From Brachionus koreanus (lineage: Eukaryota > Rotifera > Eurotatoria > Ploima > Brachionidae): DNA of 64,000 nucleotides. Made by a program: the position numbers and the translations under genes. The DNA lies in NCBI GenBank assembly GCA_016987375.1, contig PJRA01000263.1:2304941-2368940 (forward strand), given 5' to 3'. Shown in pieces: positions 23,612-36,255 of this stretch (its first letter is position 1; each line of letters begins with the position of its first letter). A model generated the notes under the pieces. The model was given only the letters and a program-made list of their open reading frames with translations. It searched no databases and had not been told where the DNA came from.

Positions 23612-24680
23612 TTCATTTTAGTTGTTTTTGCCTTTTGTAAATTCTTTTAATTTCTGAATACTGTTCATTGTCGTCGTTTATTACTACTTGATCCTAGTGC
23701 AATAATAATTATTATTACTTTAAATAAACAACACAAAAAGAATATTGCAATTGTAACTTAAATTACATAAAACAAAATTTAAATGGCAAATAGCTTAGAA
23801 ATGTTTTAAACAAAATCAAAAATGTGCACTTATCATAAACGATATGCTATAAAAAATTTTAGTTTTCCTCCCATTGTTAAGGATACTAATTTTTCTATTC
23901 ACAAAATTGATAACAAATTGTCGAAGAAACAAAACGCAAAGAAAAATAACTTGAAATTTCCTAAAGAAAACCAGATATAATTTATCATATTGCTTCAAAT
24001 AATCAATAGTTCTATGCTCTACTTCATAATCTTTGAAAAAAAAGATCTCAAAAGAAAATTCAATCTAAATCATTTATTAATAGATAGCTGATGAAGCATG
24101 CTTGAGGAGCTTTTTCCAGAAAAATTTACTTAATTAGCTTCGACAAACAAAATAGTAAAACAAAACAGCAATAGTAAATTTAAATTTTTCTAGATCTCTA
24201 AAGTATTCTCTTTGATCTCTTTAATCCATTAATGAAACATTTTTTATAAATACTAAATTTTATTGAATAACTAAAAACTGATTGTTGGTTTATTTTTTAA
24301 ATTTTGAAAAAAAATCAGTTTAATTGATTCTGTTTAAAAAATTCATTTAAATGTTAAAAATATTGGGAAATAGATTCATTATGCTCAGAGTTAATAGGTA
24401 AATTTTTTGTTGACAAAAAAGTATTCATAATTAAAAACTGAATCATAAACCAATGAATCACATACCATGCAACTTAAAGCAAAACAAAGAAATATTAGAT
24501 TTATCTTTTTTGGTGTACTTTCTTATGATAATTTATGTTTAAGAAAGATTTGATGATTTGAAAGAAAAAGCTAAAAAAAATACCTAACAAATAACGAGTA
24601 ATTAAAACAAAAATAAAGCCTATCATAGTAGTCCATCTTACCAAACAAAAAGAGATGGATAATTGTATAGAAAAATACCC
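23612..24680 (-). CDS. Possible small multi-exon membrane protein, unrecognised
   Basis: Several minus-strand stretches look like exons. One is flanked by TTTTTAG and GTATTT (about 24586-24680) and reads YFSIQLSISFCLVRW, then a hydrophobic run with GFIFVLITRYLL. The next (about 24470-24515) reads INLIFLCFALSCM before GTATGTG. A third (about 23965-24035) reads YEVEHRTIDYLKQYDKLYL. The last (23612-23690) follows GCACTAG and reads DQVVINDDNEQYSEIKRI, ending KRQKQLK at a TGA. Together they suggest a small protein with two or more membrane segments and a charged C-terminus. No start exon was found, phases between exons were not fully resolved, and I do not recognise a family. Confidence 0.28.
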
Positions 24681-26039
24681 TAAAAATGAACAGAAATTTG
24701 AAGACTTTACTTCAAAATTAATGATATATACTTAGTAATAAATTTAAATATAAAGATATGTATTTAAATTTTAGACTAACAAAAAATTAATAATTTAATT
24801 GCAATGAAATTTTTTTTATTTTATTTCCTATTTGAAATGAAAAATTTACATAATATATGAAAAATTAGTTAAAATAAATTATAAAAATTGGTCAAATTCT
24901 GAATTTTTTGTTGGCATTTTTACCTGAACTATAGTGAGTTAATATTTTTTAACTGAATTCTTTTATTGTGAAATTGAAAAATCGATTTAATATTATTTTT
25001 GTTAGATTTCAATTCGAAAAAAAAAGTGTTCCTTTAGAACTATTTCTCTTTTATCAAAATTCTCTGCCTTAAATTATTAGCTACACAAATTCTAGCTATT
25101 TATTTACAAAAGAACACTCAATTGCTCAAATCAGGCTTTTCATCATAGGAAAAATATTTGAAAAATTTAACATAAAAAATAACACCCTCATTTTTAGAAT
25201 TTTATTTTTTTTCATTTTTATCAACAAATAATCATAATTAATTAATCAAGAACATAAAATTCTGATTACACAATTAACTTAATTGCAAAAAAATATATTT
25301 ATATTTTAACCATTTTTACTTCTTTAACTGAAACAAAAAATCATTTTAATTTAATAAAAAGCTGTACTTATTTAGTAAAATTTAAACTAAATGTATATCG
25401 TTTTTAAATCTTTAATTTCATCGATCGCAGATAAATTAATAATAATAAAAATAATTTTAATTGTCAATTATGCTATAAGTAAAAATCATATTCTTTTCTA
25501 AAATAAATTTTATTTGACAAAAGTTGCAAAATTTTGACTTAAGAAGGGAGAAAACAAATATTTATTAACTGCCATTTTTTTAATTCTTTTTTAAATATGC
25601 GAATTTTGGAATAGAACGCTTATTTCAATTTTTTAAATTTAATTTAAAATAAATACTGAATAATATTATATTTGAAGAAATTTTAAAATTTCTATTGCAT
25701 CAGAAATTTAATTTCATCAATCTTGTTAATTAGGTTATAATTTATCTATTTGTTAATTTGTATCGAACCACAGCTCCTTTTAATCAGTACTTAATTAAAT
25801 TTATATTATTTTTAGACTTCTCTAATAAAAATGAATATTCCTAATTAATCTTATAAAAAAATAAATTCAAAATATTTTGGTTTAAAATTTATGATCCAAT
25901 TTTAATTTTTTCACGACTAAAAAAAAATATTAAATTTGATTGATTTAAAATTTTTTTATTTTTTTAACTTTTTTTAATTTTTAAATAAAAAAGCTATAGC
26001 TAATCTTCAAAATTGAAACTAATATGCTTAATAGTCTTT

Positions 26040-26430
26040 AGCAATATATAAATGACTAGTTCGATTCCTCTCTTGTAACATTCAAGGTTTTTGGAACCAT
26101 AAAACTTAAGAGAACTTTCTTCTTTGGTCTTGGTTATTGAAATTCTCTCTTCTAAAAAGATGAGCCATTGAACGATAAGGATGATAATCAGAAGGAGAAA
26201 GATCTGGGATATTTACTGGGTGAAAATAAGTTCGATCTCTTTCAGCTCATATATTTTTGTCATTGTTCTTCTAGCTGTATGAATGAAGTTCAGCATTTAT
26301 AGCACGACCATCTGAAAACAGTTCAAAGTATTTAGCCCCTTGGAAATTCCATTAAACAAATTACATAATTTTTTCTAATCAAAGCATCCTCTTTTCACGG
26401 GCTGACGCAGAGCAATTTGATGAATGTAGG
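26040..26430 (-). mobile_element. Mariner-type transposase remnant
   Basis: Read on the minus strand, pieces of a mariner transposase appear across frameshifts and stops: AKYFELFSDGRAINAE, TARRTMTKIYELKE, then PDLSPSDYHPYRSMAHLF and NLECYKRGIELV. These correspond to the C-terminal half of the catalytic domain, including the PDLSPSDYHLFRS block that holds the last acidic catalytic residue. It is inactive. It belongs to the same family as the copy at 59.7-60.2 kb. Terminal repeats were not found. Confidence 0.8.
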
Positions 26431-27631
26431 TATCACCATTATTTAACTTTATAAGCCAATCTTGTATCCTTGTTCCTTTAAGCACATTTTCACTTTCCAC
26501 TCGACATATTTTACCAGTTACTGTCAAATAGGATTTATGATCAAAATTTAATAATCATGCTAAATTTAATTTAATTCAAAAATTAAATGCAGAATTAAAT
26601 TTTCATGTCTAGCAAGAAATGTTAAACCATAGACAAGAACTGTGCATGGTTGTGGATGCATTCAATTTTTGCACAATGTTGCAGATATTAAAATAAAGTT
26701 AAACACCGAATGTTTTCTTTAAAATTATGCTACTGAAAAAAAAAATTTAACTCAAAAAAATTAAAAAAACCAATTTTTAATAGATCATTATCATTTTGAA
26801 ATTATCATATAATTCAATTAGCCGAGTAACTGATCTTTGTGTAAAGCGTAACATTACCAATTTCTCATTTCCTTTTTTATTAACGCAAAATTTTATTACA
26901 ATAATAAGTATTAATAATTTATTGAAAATATATATGTTTTATTTTAGAAGCATATTTTGAAACTAAAGATTTTAGTATTTTTTAAATAATTGACTTAAAT
27001 TCAATTATTTAAGGATTTATTAATTTATTAATTGATTTACAAATCTTGTAATTTTATATTTTTTCCGATCAAAATTTAAAATAGAATTTTATGACTTTAA
27101 TTTTTGAACAAATTAAAATTTACTCTTTCATGGATTTAGGGTTTAATTTTGAGCTAATTTTAATGATTGTTTAATTATAATTTTATTTTTTTGGGAGACC
27201 AAACTAAGTACCAAATATTGCTTAACTAAATTTTGGTTAACCAACATCACTTAAAAAATTTAATGTCAAATTTAATTTTTTTAAAAAAAAATGTTTTTTT
27301 AGTAGAATATTATAAAAAAATTTAAGTTAGATTTTTTTTACTCAAAGTTTTTATAAACTCTTTAAATGTTCAAAAAAAAAATTTAACAGATATATTTTGA
27401 AATTAAAATTTTTAAAACGCTTTAACTTTTAATTAATAAATCATTAAATTTGATAATTTTTAAAATATAATAATAAATAACACATAATTTATAACCTAAT
27501 ATTTATTTTCTAGAAATTTTATTATAATGAAAATTTTTTTGAAACATTCTAAATAAATCAAATTCAAGAAATAACATGAAAAAATTACTTCAACAAAAAC
27601 GAACTTTTCATTGTTAATAAAAAATTTTATC

Positions 27632-30139
27632 ATGAATTTTAATTTACGCTGGGAATGGCTTAATTCTTGGCAAGATCAAAAAACTGGTGCTACATTGTAC
27701 AAGTGGACACTATATAATGATGACATTCAAAAAGTTTTATCTGATGCTTTTGAAAAGAATTTAAATAAAGTTTTACTTATTTAAGCTTTGTCTTTAAATC
27801 TTAAGTTAAATTTTCCTAAAGGTTGAATTTGATATAAATGGAATTTATTTTGAAGCTTTTATTGACAGTTGTTCGATGCAAAAAAATAAAACCAGTGGTT
27901 TTGAGCGAAAAATCAGGATGTGTATTAATCAAAGCGAATCAGAAAAAGATTCAGACAAAAATTGGTACACTTGGCAATGGTTAAATGAAGACAATATTTG
28001 GCTATCATATTCGCCATATATAATTTTCAAATTAGAAGACATATATTTAAAATGTTTGACTAACAAATTTAACTCATCGAAATTATTTAAAATTAATATT
28101 TCTGATTTGAATAAAACATATCTTTTCGATCTAAAACAAATGGCTCAAATAAATGAAAAATCAAAATATAAGCGAGAGATTAAAAGAATTGCTTCAGATA
28201 TTACGAATAATAAAGATTTGAAAATAGAAACTATCAATGGCAGAAGTCTGAGAAAAAGAATTAATAAAAACTATGATGAATCAAAACAAGATATTAAACC
28301 AGAACCAGTTGATGATGATTCAGATTCTGAAAACGATGTTAAAAAATTTAAAAAAGAACATCAATCAATTGATCAAGAAATCGAAAACGAGTCTATCAAA
28401 TCAAAAAAAAGAAGTTTAACTCGGACAGAAAAATCAAACCAAAAGAAAATAGCAGAGTCTGAAAATGATGAACCATTAAAAAAAATAAGTAAATCGTGTG
28501 CCAAAAGTGAATCTATAAAACAAGAAAATACGGGTTAGTAAAATTTTGATAACAAAAATTTTCTTTTAAATTTATTTTTAGTTAAGACAATTAAATATAC
28601 GGGTGATATTCCATTAGATGAAAAATTCACAGAAACTGTTGGCTTTGAGTACAAAATATACCGAGAGGGAGACGTGATTTTTGACTGCATGTTAAATCAA
28701 GTAATTTTATTTTGGTAAATCTACCAAATACTATTTAAAATTATTGTTAGACTAATCTTCAATACAACAACAATAAATACTACCTGATTCAATTAGTTGA
28801 AAAAGTAAAAAACAAAGAATATTTGGTGTGGATGCGCTGGGGTCGAGTTGGCAAAACAGGACAATTCACAGTTGAGAATTTTGGAAACGACTTAAATCGA
28901 GCCAAAGATGTTTTTACTAAGAAATTTTTTGACAAAACAAAAAATGAATGGGAAAATAAAGACACTTTCGAAAAATGTCCTGGAAAATATGATTTAGTCT
29001 ACAAAGACTACGATTCAGTTAAAACTGAAAATGATCAATCAGAAAATAATAAAAAAACTGATCATAAAAAAGAAATTCCACTATCAAAATTAGATTTAAA
29101 AGTCCAAAGCATCATAGACCTTATTTGCAATATTTCTGAAATGGAAAGCGTTTTGAAAGAAATGAAATATGACTCTAAACGAGCACCTCTGGGAAAATTG
29201 AGTAAATCACAAATAAAAGCTGGTTATTCGGTTCTCAAAGAAATCGAAGATTTATTAAAAAACTCCAAGTCTTCAAATAAGCAATATGTTGAACTCAGTA
29301 ATGCATTTTATACCCGAATACCGCATGATTTTGGAATGAAAGTTCCTCCACTCATAAACACACACCAACTTCTAAGAGAAAAACTCAAACTTTTGGAAGT
29401 TTTAGAAGAAGTCGAAGTAGCTGTTAGCATTTTGAATAAAGCAACAAAAAATGAAAATCCGATCGATGAACATTATGAGCAATTAAACTGTCATTTGAAA
29501 CCTTTAGATCATAATGACAAAATGTATTCAATAATAGAGCAATACATAGTAAAAAATCACGCTCCTACTCACAATACATACAAGCTAAAATTGTTGGACG
29601 TTTTTGAAACTGAAAAACTTGGTGAAAAAGAAAAATTTGTTGATCATGGAAATAGAATGCTGCTTTGGCACGGTTCTAGACTGACTAATTGGGCTGGTAT
29701 TTTGAGCAATGGTCTGAGAATAGCGCCTCCCGAAGCTCCTGTTACTGGATATATGTTCGGTAAGGGTTGCTATTTTGCAGATTGTTCAAGTAAAAGTGCC
29801 AACTATTGCTATTCAACTTCATCTAAAAATATCGGTATTTTGTCTTTATCGGAAGTTTCGCTTGGAAATTGTAATGAGCTGACTCAGGCAAATTATAATG
29901 CTGATAAATTGCCTAAGGGAAAAATGAGCACTAAAGGTGTCGGAAGATCACAACCAGATAAATCTGAATGGATTACTCTAGATGATGGGTGCATCGTACC
30001 TTGTGGAAAATTGAAATGTTCTATTGATAAAAAAGATTTTTCATCTTATTCTCTATTGTATAATGAATATATTGTTTATAATGTCGATCAGATAAGACTT
30101 CGCTATTTAGTAAAAGTCGAGTTTGATTATGAAGATTAA
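27632..30139 (+). CDS. PARP with two WWE domains, WGR and full H-Y-E catalytic domain
   Basis: Four exons (27632-27769, 27822-28533, 28582-28700, 28751-30139) join in frame to 785 codons. Residues about 5-83 form one WWE domain (RWEWLNSW, then LYKWTLYNDDIQKVL). Residues about 94-172 form a second (WYTWQWLNEDNIWLSYS, ending KREIKRI). A charged Lys/Glu/Asp-rich linker with likely nuclear signals (KSKKR) follows. The WGR domain starts near residue 284 and contains WMRWGRVGKTGQ. The helical regulatory domain spans about 430-565. The ART domain has LLWHGSR (His), GYMFGKGCYFAD (Tyr) and YNEYIVY (Glu), the triad of poly(ADP-ribosyl)ating enzymes. Expected to act in the nucleus on DNA breaks, as PARP1-3 do. 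PARP1 zinc fingers and BRCT are absent; WWE modules, which bind ADP-ribose or iso-ADP-ribose, stand in their place. Confidence 0.92.
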
Positions 30140-30675
30140 ATAAAAATGTTTTTTGTAAATTTTAAAATTTTAGGCAATTTTTTTGAATAAAAAGTTTTTT
30201 TTTTAAAAGAAAAGTATTTTTTTGGTAACATCAAGGATATTTATTTAGAAATATTTTAAATTAAACTTTATTTGTTTACAAATTTAATTTTATTTATAGT
30301 TTAAAATTAATTTAACAAAGTTAGAAATTTTTGTTATATTTTTCAAACATATTAATACATACACTAGACAATCATTAGCTTGATTTAATGAAAGTGTGAT
30401 CAAGTTACAAAAATATAATAATATTCTATTTTTTATGCTAGATGATTTTAAAAATGTGTATGAGATTTAGGCGTTACGCTTTTATTTATTTTGATTTTCC
30501 AAAAAAGTTTTTCCTTTTAAGACTTAATCATATTTTCATAAAATCAGATTAAAGATTTTTTGATTATTAAATTGGATAAATATGTCAAAATTTTGTGACT
30601 TTGTAGAATGGTAAGTTTTAAACATTAAATAGATTCAATAGTTGCAAAAATTTTTCAAAGAAAACGTGTAAACTT

Positions 30676-30874
30676 GGGGCGCTTCAGATCTAATCGATAA
30701 AGGAGTTGCAATTCCCATATCGACTGTGGATATTAATTCATGAAAATCATATCCCAAACACATCATTGCGCACAATCAGGTCGTAATTAACCTAACTGAT
30801 GACAATTTGTTGTATATTTAAAGCTTTTACTTATTTCAAATTTTTATTTTAAAATTTAAATTATTTTCATTAAC
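30676..30874. repeat. 199-bp direct repeat, copy 1
   Basis: Starts GGGGCGCTTCAGATCTAATC and ends near TTTTCATTAACT. It is nearly identical to the copy 820 bases downstream. It contains small potential hairpins (ATATC-GACTGTG-GATAT) and an Sm-like AATTTGTTG. No tRNA boxes, open frame or terminal inverted repeat is seen. Its class is unknown. Confidence 0.85.
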
Positions 30875-31495
30875 TTAAAATAGAAAGTTTAAAAAAAATA
30901 TTTATATTTCAGAGCAAACTAAACAAAATTTTAAATTTATTTAAATAAATAAATTAAAATTAATTAACTCATTGATTAATTAAATTTTTTAATTATTTGA
31001 CAAATTGAAGAGAAAAATATAATTTAACTTTAAAAAAAATATACTTAAGTCAACTCCTGGTCATAATAGCAAATTTTGTTGAAAAAAAAAACAAAATTGT
31101 TTTACTTGAGAATTTTTCAATTTCATTCAATTTTCTTATTTAATCTCATGATTTTTTAAAAAAATGTAATCTCTCTTTTTATTTTACATATTGGCGAGGC
31201 TTTGATATTCTTATTAGAGCAAAATCTATGACTGGAAACTATGAGAAAATAGAATTGATTAACTGATCAATATAAAAAGAATAAATTAAAAAAGAATGTC
31301 ATATTATATTATAGAAAAATATGATAAATTAAAATTAAAATAAATTATTTTTTTAAAACTTATAAATTTAATTTATAATTAAACTTAAATTTAATGAAAT
31401 AAATTTTGTAATTTTTTTATATATATATATGATAATATAGATTATTATTTAAATAAATTTGTAAAAAAGATTGGTTTTAGCATAAAGCATATTTG

Positions 31496-31694
31496 GGGGC
31501 GCATCAGACCTAATCGATAAAGGAGTTGCAATTCCCATATCGACTGTGGATATTAATTCATGAAAATCATATCCCAAACACATCATTGCGCACAATCAGG
31601 TCGTAATTAACCTAACTGATGACAATTTGTTGTATATTTAAAGCTTTTACTTATTTCAAATTTTTATTTTTAAATTTAAATAATTTTCATTAAC
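31496..31694. repeat. 199-bp direct repeat, copy 2
   Basis: Same orientation as copy 1. The first 150 bases differ at only two positions (GCATCAGACC against GCTTCAGATC). Similarity stops sharply at both ends, so the unit itself was copied without its flanks. Confidence 0.85.
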
Positions 31695-32465
31695 TAATTT
31701 TAAGTTTGAATTTTCAAATTTTAATATCTTTATAAATTTAAAAAAATATACATAAAGAGATGTCGCCTTTGTTATTTTTTTTATATATTTACTAAATTTA
31801 AATTTATTTTTGATTTAAATCTAGTTGTCGTAATTCTATCTATTTAAAAAAATTAGTTTTAGCTTATCTCATTCTATCCAAATGAGGCTTAACATTTAAG
31901 AACCGCATTGCGTCAAGTAACAAAAATAGTTAAGTTAAAGATCAGTCTTTTGTTCTTAGATGCAAAATAAGGTAAGCAGTTAGATAAAAGAAAAAATTAG
32001 AAGTTTTTTTAAAACTCAACTGCTGAGAACTGTTGGCTGTTTGCTGCAATGTCTATATTTCAATGCAGACTTAAGTTTCATCCCAAAAAATTGATTTTTT
32101 AAGTCAAAAGACTAATAATTAATATTTTTTTGACTTTTGCACAAGTCTGTATTTATATTTATGCTTTATGTAAAATGTTGTTAGTGAAATTTTTTTATAT
32201 ATAAATAAACTTAATTAATTTAAAGAGTTTTTGAAGTTCCTTTTAATACATAATATGTAATTTGAAAGTATTATATTTTTCTTTGTATATAAAATAACCA
32301 TTTAAGCCATTTTTAGTCTTTTCTGTAAAGATATATTTTAAAAGAAAATTAGATTTTTTGATGTTTTATTTTCGAATTGAGTTTTTTTATTTCAGAAAAA
32401 AAAGTTCTTATTGACAAAATCTTGACTTTAAAAATATATTTTTTATTTAATAATATATGAAAAAA

Positions 32466-35218
32466 TTAGTTCATCATAACTTCTAATTGCAGCAATCGAG
32501 CATTAATATCTCCGGATAAGCGATACGGAATGCAACCAACAAATTTAATTAATGCTCTGGCTTGTTCTTTCAATTCTTCCAGCATCTTAATGATAATTTT
32601 TTTTTATAAAAATATTTTAATATTTGAAAAAAAAGCATTAAAGATTTACTGTTTTTTTTTCGTTTTGAGCTCCCATCATTAAAGAAGAACTTTGAAATCC
32701 GGATCCTCTTGTTGGCATAGAATTTATTTTAGAGTACAAATTACTTATTATGGTCATAGAAGCTAAAATCAAGTCTGGAAAATTTCTTTTTATCTTTATT
32801 TTTCAATAATAAAAAATTAAAAAGTTTTAAAATTTAATAAAATTTAGAAAAAAAATTTACCTCCTCGCTATATGCTACAAAGTCTCGAACTTTAGAGTCT
32901 ACATTAGATGATGTAGCCGGCAAAATGTTCAGTTTATTCAAAGTTTCATATGCAGTTTCCCAATTTTGTGCATGATACAAATCGAAAAATGTCATTAGAT
33001 CGACTAGTAGATAAAAAGTTGTTATAATGCTCTTTGGAATGGCTTTAGACGTAATCGCAGTTTCGGTTTTATATCTAAGCGCAATACTCATGACCATATT
33101 TTTCAATCTATCTCTATTTGAATTGGGCACATTGATTTCTGTAACCACAACACTTGTCAATTTGTTGCACAATTCTAAAACTCTTTGGTGCTGTTTGCAC
33201 AAATCATATAATTTAACAGCTTCTTCAATAAGACCTTTATTTTCAATTTCTTCAGCAACCAAACTTATTATGGAATTTGCCTCTTCATCATTTGTAAATT
33301 TATCAACTATTCCCGGCTTTCTTACAGCATTTTTTTCCAAACGACCGAACAACACTTCAAATTCCCTAGTTTCTAAGGCCAATTCACTTATATACAAGGC
33401 AAAATAGTTGCTAATTCTCTTAAATTCTCCACTAATTTGAGTGGAAACCTTTAAATTTCTCAGGAAAAAGTAATATTCCAAAGCCTCGCGAGGATCAGTA
33501 CACTCGAATTTGCGCGTGTACATACGTATTAAGAATGGCAAATTAATACGCCTAAGACATTTTGGTTCGTTCGGTTCACCAGAAACTATCAGCTGGGAAC
33601 TAACCGGATTTTTTAGGATATTAAGCATATTTTTTTCATACAAACCAATTGCCATGTGCACACCATGCACTATCATCGTTTCATATTTGAGCAAAAATTC
33701 AACAGCCAACTCAAATTGGGCAGTCAAAAGCAGAACCTGTAAATAAGTAAAAGGATTACGATTTTGTGTAAAATATTTTTCGCCAAATTCGACCGACATT
33801 TTTGCTTGAAATTCTTGAAATGTCATATTATCACTTTGTTGGTCTTTTTTAAACACTACTGAATTGAGCTTAAACCATAAAAAGTCATCTACATTATCTA
33901 AGACTTCATTTATAGAGTCATCATCTCCACTGTATCGGCCTAAGTAACAGTAAACTGCACGCTTATAAGCGTCATTAACTCGTTTTATTTTGCTTTTGTA
34001 CTCAATTTTAAGCTTATTTTCACTAATATGATTAAGTCGTCCTCGACAATTGTTTCTTGAATCTTTGATTATTTCATCCAAATAATTAGCAATATCCTCT
34101 TTTTTTGCATTCAATGCTACTGACTTTGCTGCTTCGATGTCTCCACATCGAATACACAAATAAATAGTAGGCCATAATGGTTGCTTGTCATCAAAAGTTT
34201 CTTCACTAAATTGATGATATTTTTCCGACGAGCTTAGTCTCAAATAGCCAGAGACAAGTCTTAAAGTTCCCAGACCACCGCCAAGCTTAGCTTGTTTTAA
34301 ATTTGCATTTACAGTATTTTGAATTAAATCTTTAAAGCTACGCTCCAAATGACTAATCGCTTGATTAACATGGCAAAGTTGAGTTTTTTCAGAATTATTG
34401 CGTTCAAGATAATTAAGCTTTTGATCAAAGTCCATTGGAGGCAAATTTGTCATTGTTTCTATCATATCCCAAAGGTCTTCCAGATTTTTTTCATTCATTT
34501 TTTTGATAAAATTAGCGAAAGTTTTTATTAAATCAGGCTTTGGTTGTTCTTTATTTAAAATTTTTTGGTTATATAAATAAATTTGTCTGGCAAATTCTAA
34601 TTCTATGTCATTCATCACAGTTCTCGCCTGAGGATTGAAACCAGCTTGTCTATTACTGTAAGAACTAGTGGTTGTATTTGATACTGAAACATCAGGATTA
34701 AATGAGCCCAGTAATTCGGTCATTATTTTTTGCTTTTGCTTCTCCCATTCTAGTTCATTGCTCGTTGAAAATGAATCTTCGATTTCCTGGTTAGTTTTTT
34801 GACGAGCTTCAGCAATTATTGAAGTTAGCACGGACTCTTTTTCGCTTTTAAGAAAACTGGGCAGATCCACGTCTCTTAAGTGTTCAATGTTAGTCAGTCT
34901 ATCAAAAGGGCTGACTGTTTCGTCCGATATTTGACTAACTTTAGCAGCAGGCTGGATATTTGGTTGTATATTTAAGCTTTCAATTGTTTGAGTCAGCTTG
35001 GGAGCATCTATGCCTTTAGCAGCTAGGAGAATAGAAGCATTTATCTCATTTGAATCTGTTGAAAGAATATTGGAAGTTTTGGCTAGCTTTTTTTTTGTCA
35101 CATCATGTATTTGAGATAAGGTTCGGTTAAGGCGTGGAATTCCCGTATTTTCTTTGTCAATCTGAGCGGTCATTTGCTCCGCATCCCGAAGCAAATCGTT
35201 AAAGTCGATATCAGACAT
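32466..35218 (-). CDS. NUP93: Nuclear pore protein NUP93
   Basis: Three exons (32861-35218, 32650-32793, 32466-32585) give about 873 residues. I chose the Met at 35218 ([16 protein letters not shown]) because the human protein begins MDTEGFGELLQQAEQ; the frame also has a Met 13 codons earlier. Conserved blocks include [22 protein letters not shown] [29 protein letters not shown]-like [18 protein letters not shown] and [16 protein letters not shown]. The last exon ends [19 protein letters not shown] and then EVMMN, as in vertebrates. NUP93 (Nic96 family) is an alpha-solenoid scaffold of the inner ring that binds NUP205/188 and, through its N-terminus, the NUP62 complex. The second exon starts [13 protein letters not shown], which restores the family alignment and the phase. 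Confidence 0.95.
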
Positions 35219-36255
35219 TTCCTCTATATTTTTATTCAATTTTAAATGAAACAACACGCAAATTTTAAAAATTTAAACAGAAGTTTTAATTAAATTTTTT
35301 ATTTTTAAATTAAATCAAAATTTATTTAACAAAAAATTAACTTAAACTTAAGTTATTTTTAATTCTTAAGCTTATTTTTTTTATTTTGATCATCGCGAAT
35401 TTTTATAAATAATCTTTCCATTATATTTTGTTGCACATTTATTGATCCCGAAGTTTTTGTTGAGTTTCTCATCCAATACGGAATAGCTTAGAATATTAAA
35501 TTTTTTAAAATTTAAGCATTTAAATCATGCAGAATTGTCAATATTTTTTAATTTAATCTCTTTTTTTATTTTTGGTCCAAAATTAACAATGCCTTTGAAT
35601 CTGGTTTAGATAAATTTGGTTCAAAATAAAAAATATAACAGTAATTAAAACTAAGCTTATAGTTTTTAATCTTAAGTTTTTAACTATTTCTGTAATTGCA
35701 ATATAGTGAAAAATTCTTAGTTGCATCAATACTTAAAATCTGCGATTGATGTTCAAAGTCAAATTTTTCAAAATTTCAGTTATGCTAAATTTGCAGTTTA
35801 AATAATCTTTTTTATTTAACTTACATTTAAATGTGAAATTTTTAAATTATGGTTTTGTGAAGTTAAGTGCAAATGAACAGAGCAAAATATTAACAATTTT
35901 GATAAATTTTTTTTTAAATATCAAAAATAAGTTTTGTAAATTCAACATTCTGCAACTTTCAAAGTTGCATTATTTATAACATTCTGAAAAAAAATCTGAA
36001 AATTTAACAAAAATAAAATTTTTAAAAATTTGACTGTAATGCATTTTGCAGATATTAACAATTGATGAAACTATGAATTTTACTTTATATTACATTTAAA
36101 GAACTAGTAAAAATCTTTAGAAAAAAAGTTATAATCACTTTTGCATTAATTTGAGTTCTATTTGTTTATTTTGTTCCAAATTTAACAAAACCAAAGTCAT
36201 TTTAAATAATTTTGAATTTTTTTAAGAAGATTTGTTCAAAAATAAACAATATAAG
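35219..36255. other. Intergenic AT-rich DNA
   Basis: No exon, RNA or repeat recognised. It presumably holds the NUP93 promoter and the 3' end of the sushi/LamG gene. Confidence 0.5.

Larger units (their letters stand above)
22481..27631. other. AT-rich gene-poor stretch between syntaxin C and PARP
   Basis: Apart from the uncertain exon set at about 23610-24680 and the mariner remnant at about 26040-26430, I see nothing supportable. The minus-strand open frame at 22649-22879 has no domain. A short motif near 25750-25785 weakly resembles the LINE 3' end seen at 38 and 50 kb. Confidence 0.5.
30140..32465. other. Intergenic DNA between PARP and NUP93
   Basis: AT-rich with no gene seen. It contains the two copies of a 199-bp direct repeat listed separately. 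Both flanking genes end here (convergent 3' ends). Confidence 0.55.

Noticed and set aside
25745..25785. Possible fourth LINE 3' end
   Set aside because: Only a loose match to the CTGAAGGAGCATTAGCTCG block, with no coding remnant beside it.
26045..26085. AGTTCGATTCCT resembling a tRNA T-arm
   Set aside because: The flanks do not pair as a T-stem, and the stretch is part of the mariner remnant.
33027..33746. Plus-strand open frames inside NUP93
   Set aside because: Antisense shadows of the conserved NUP93 coding exon.
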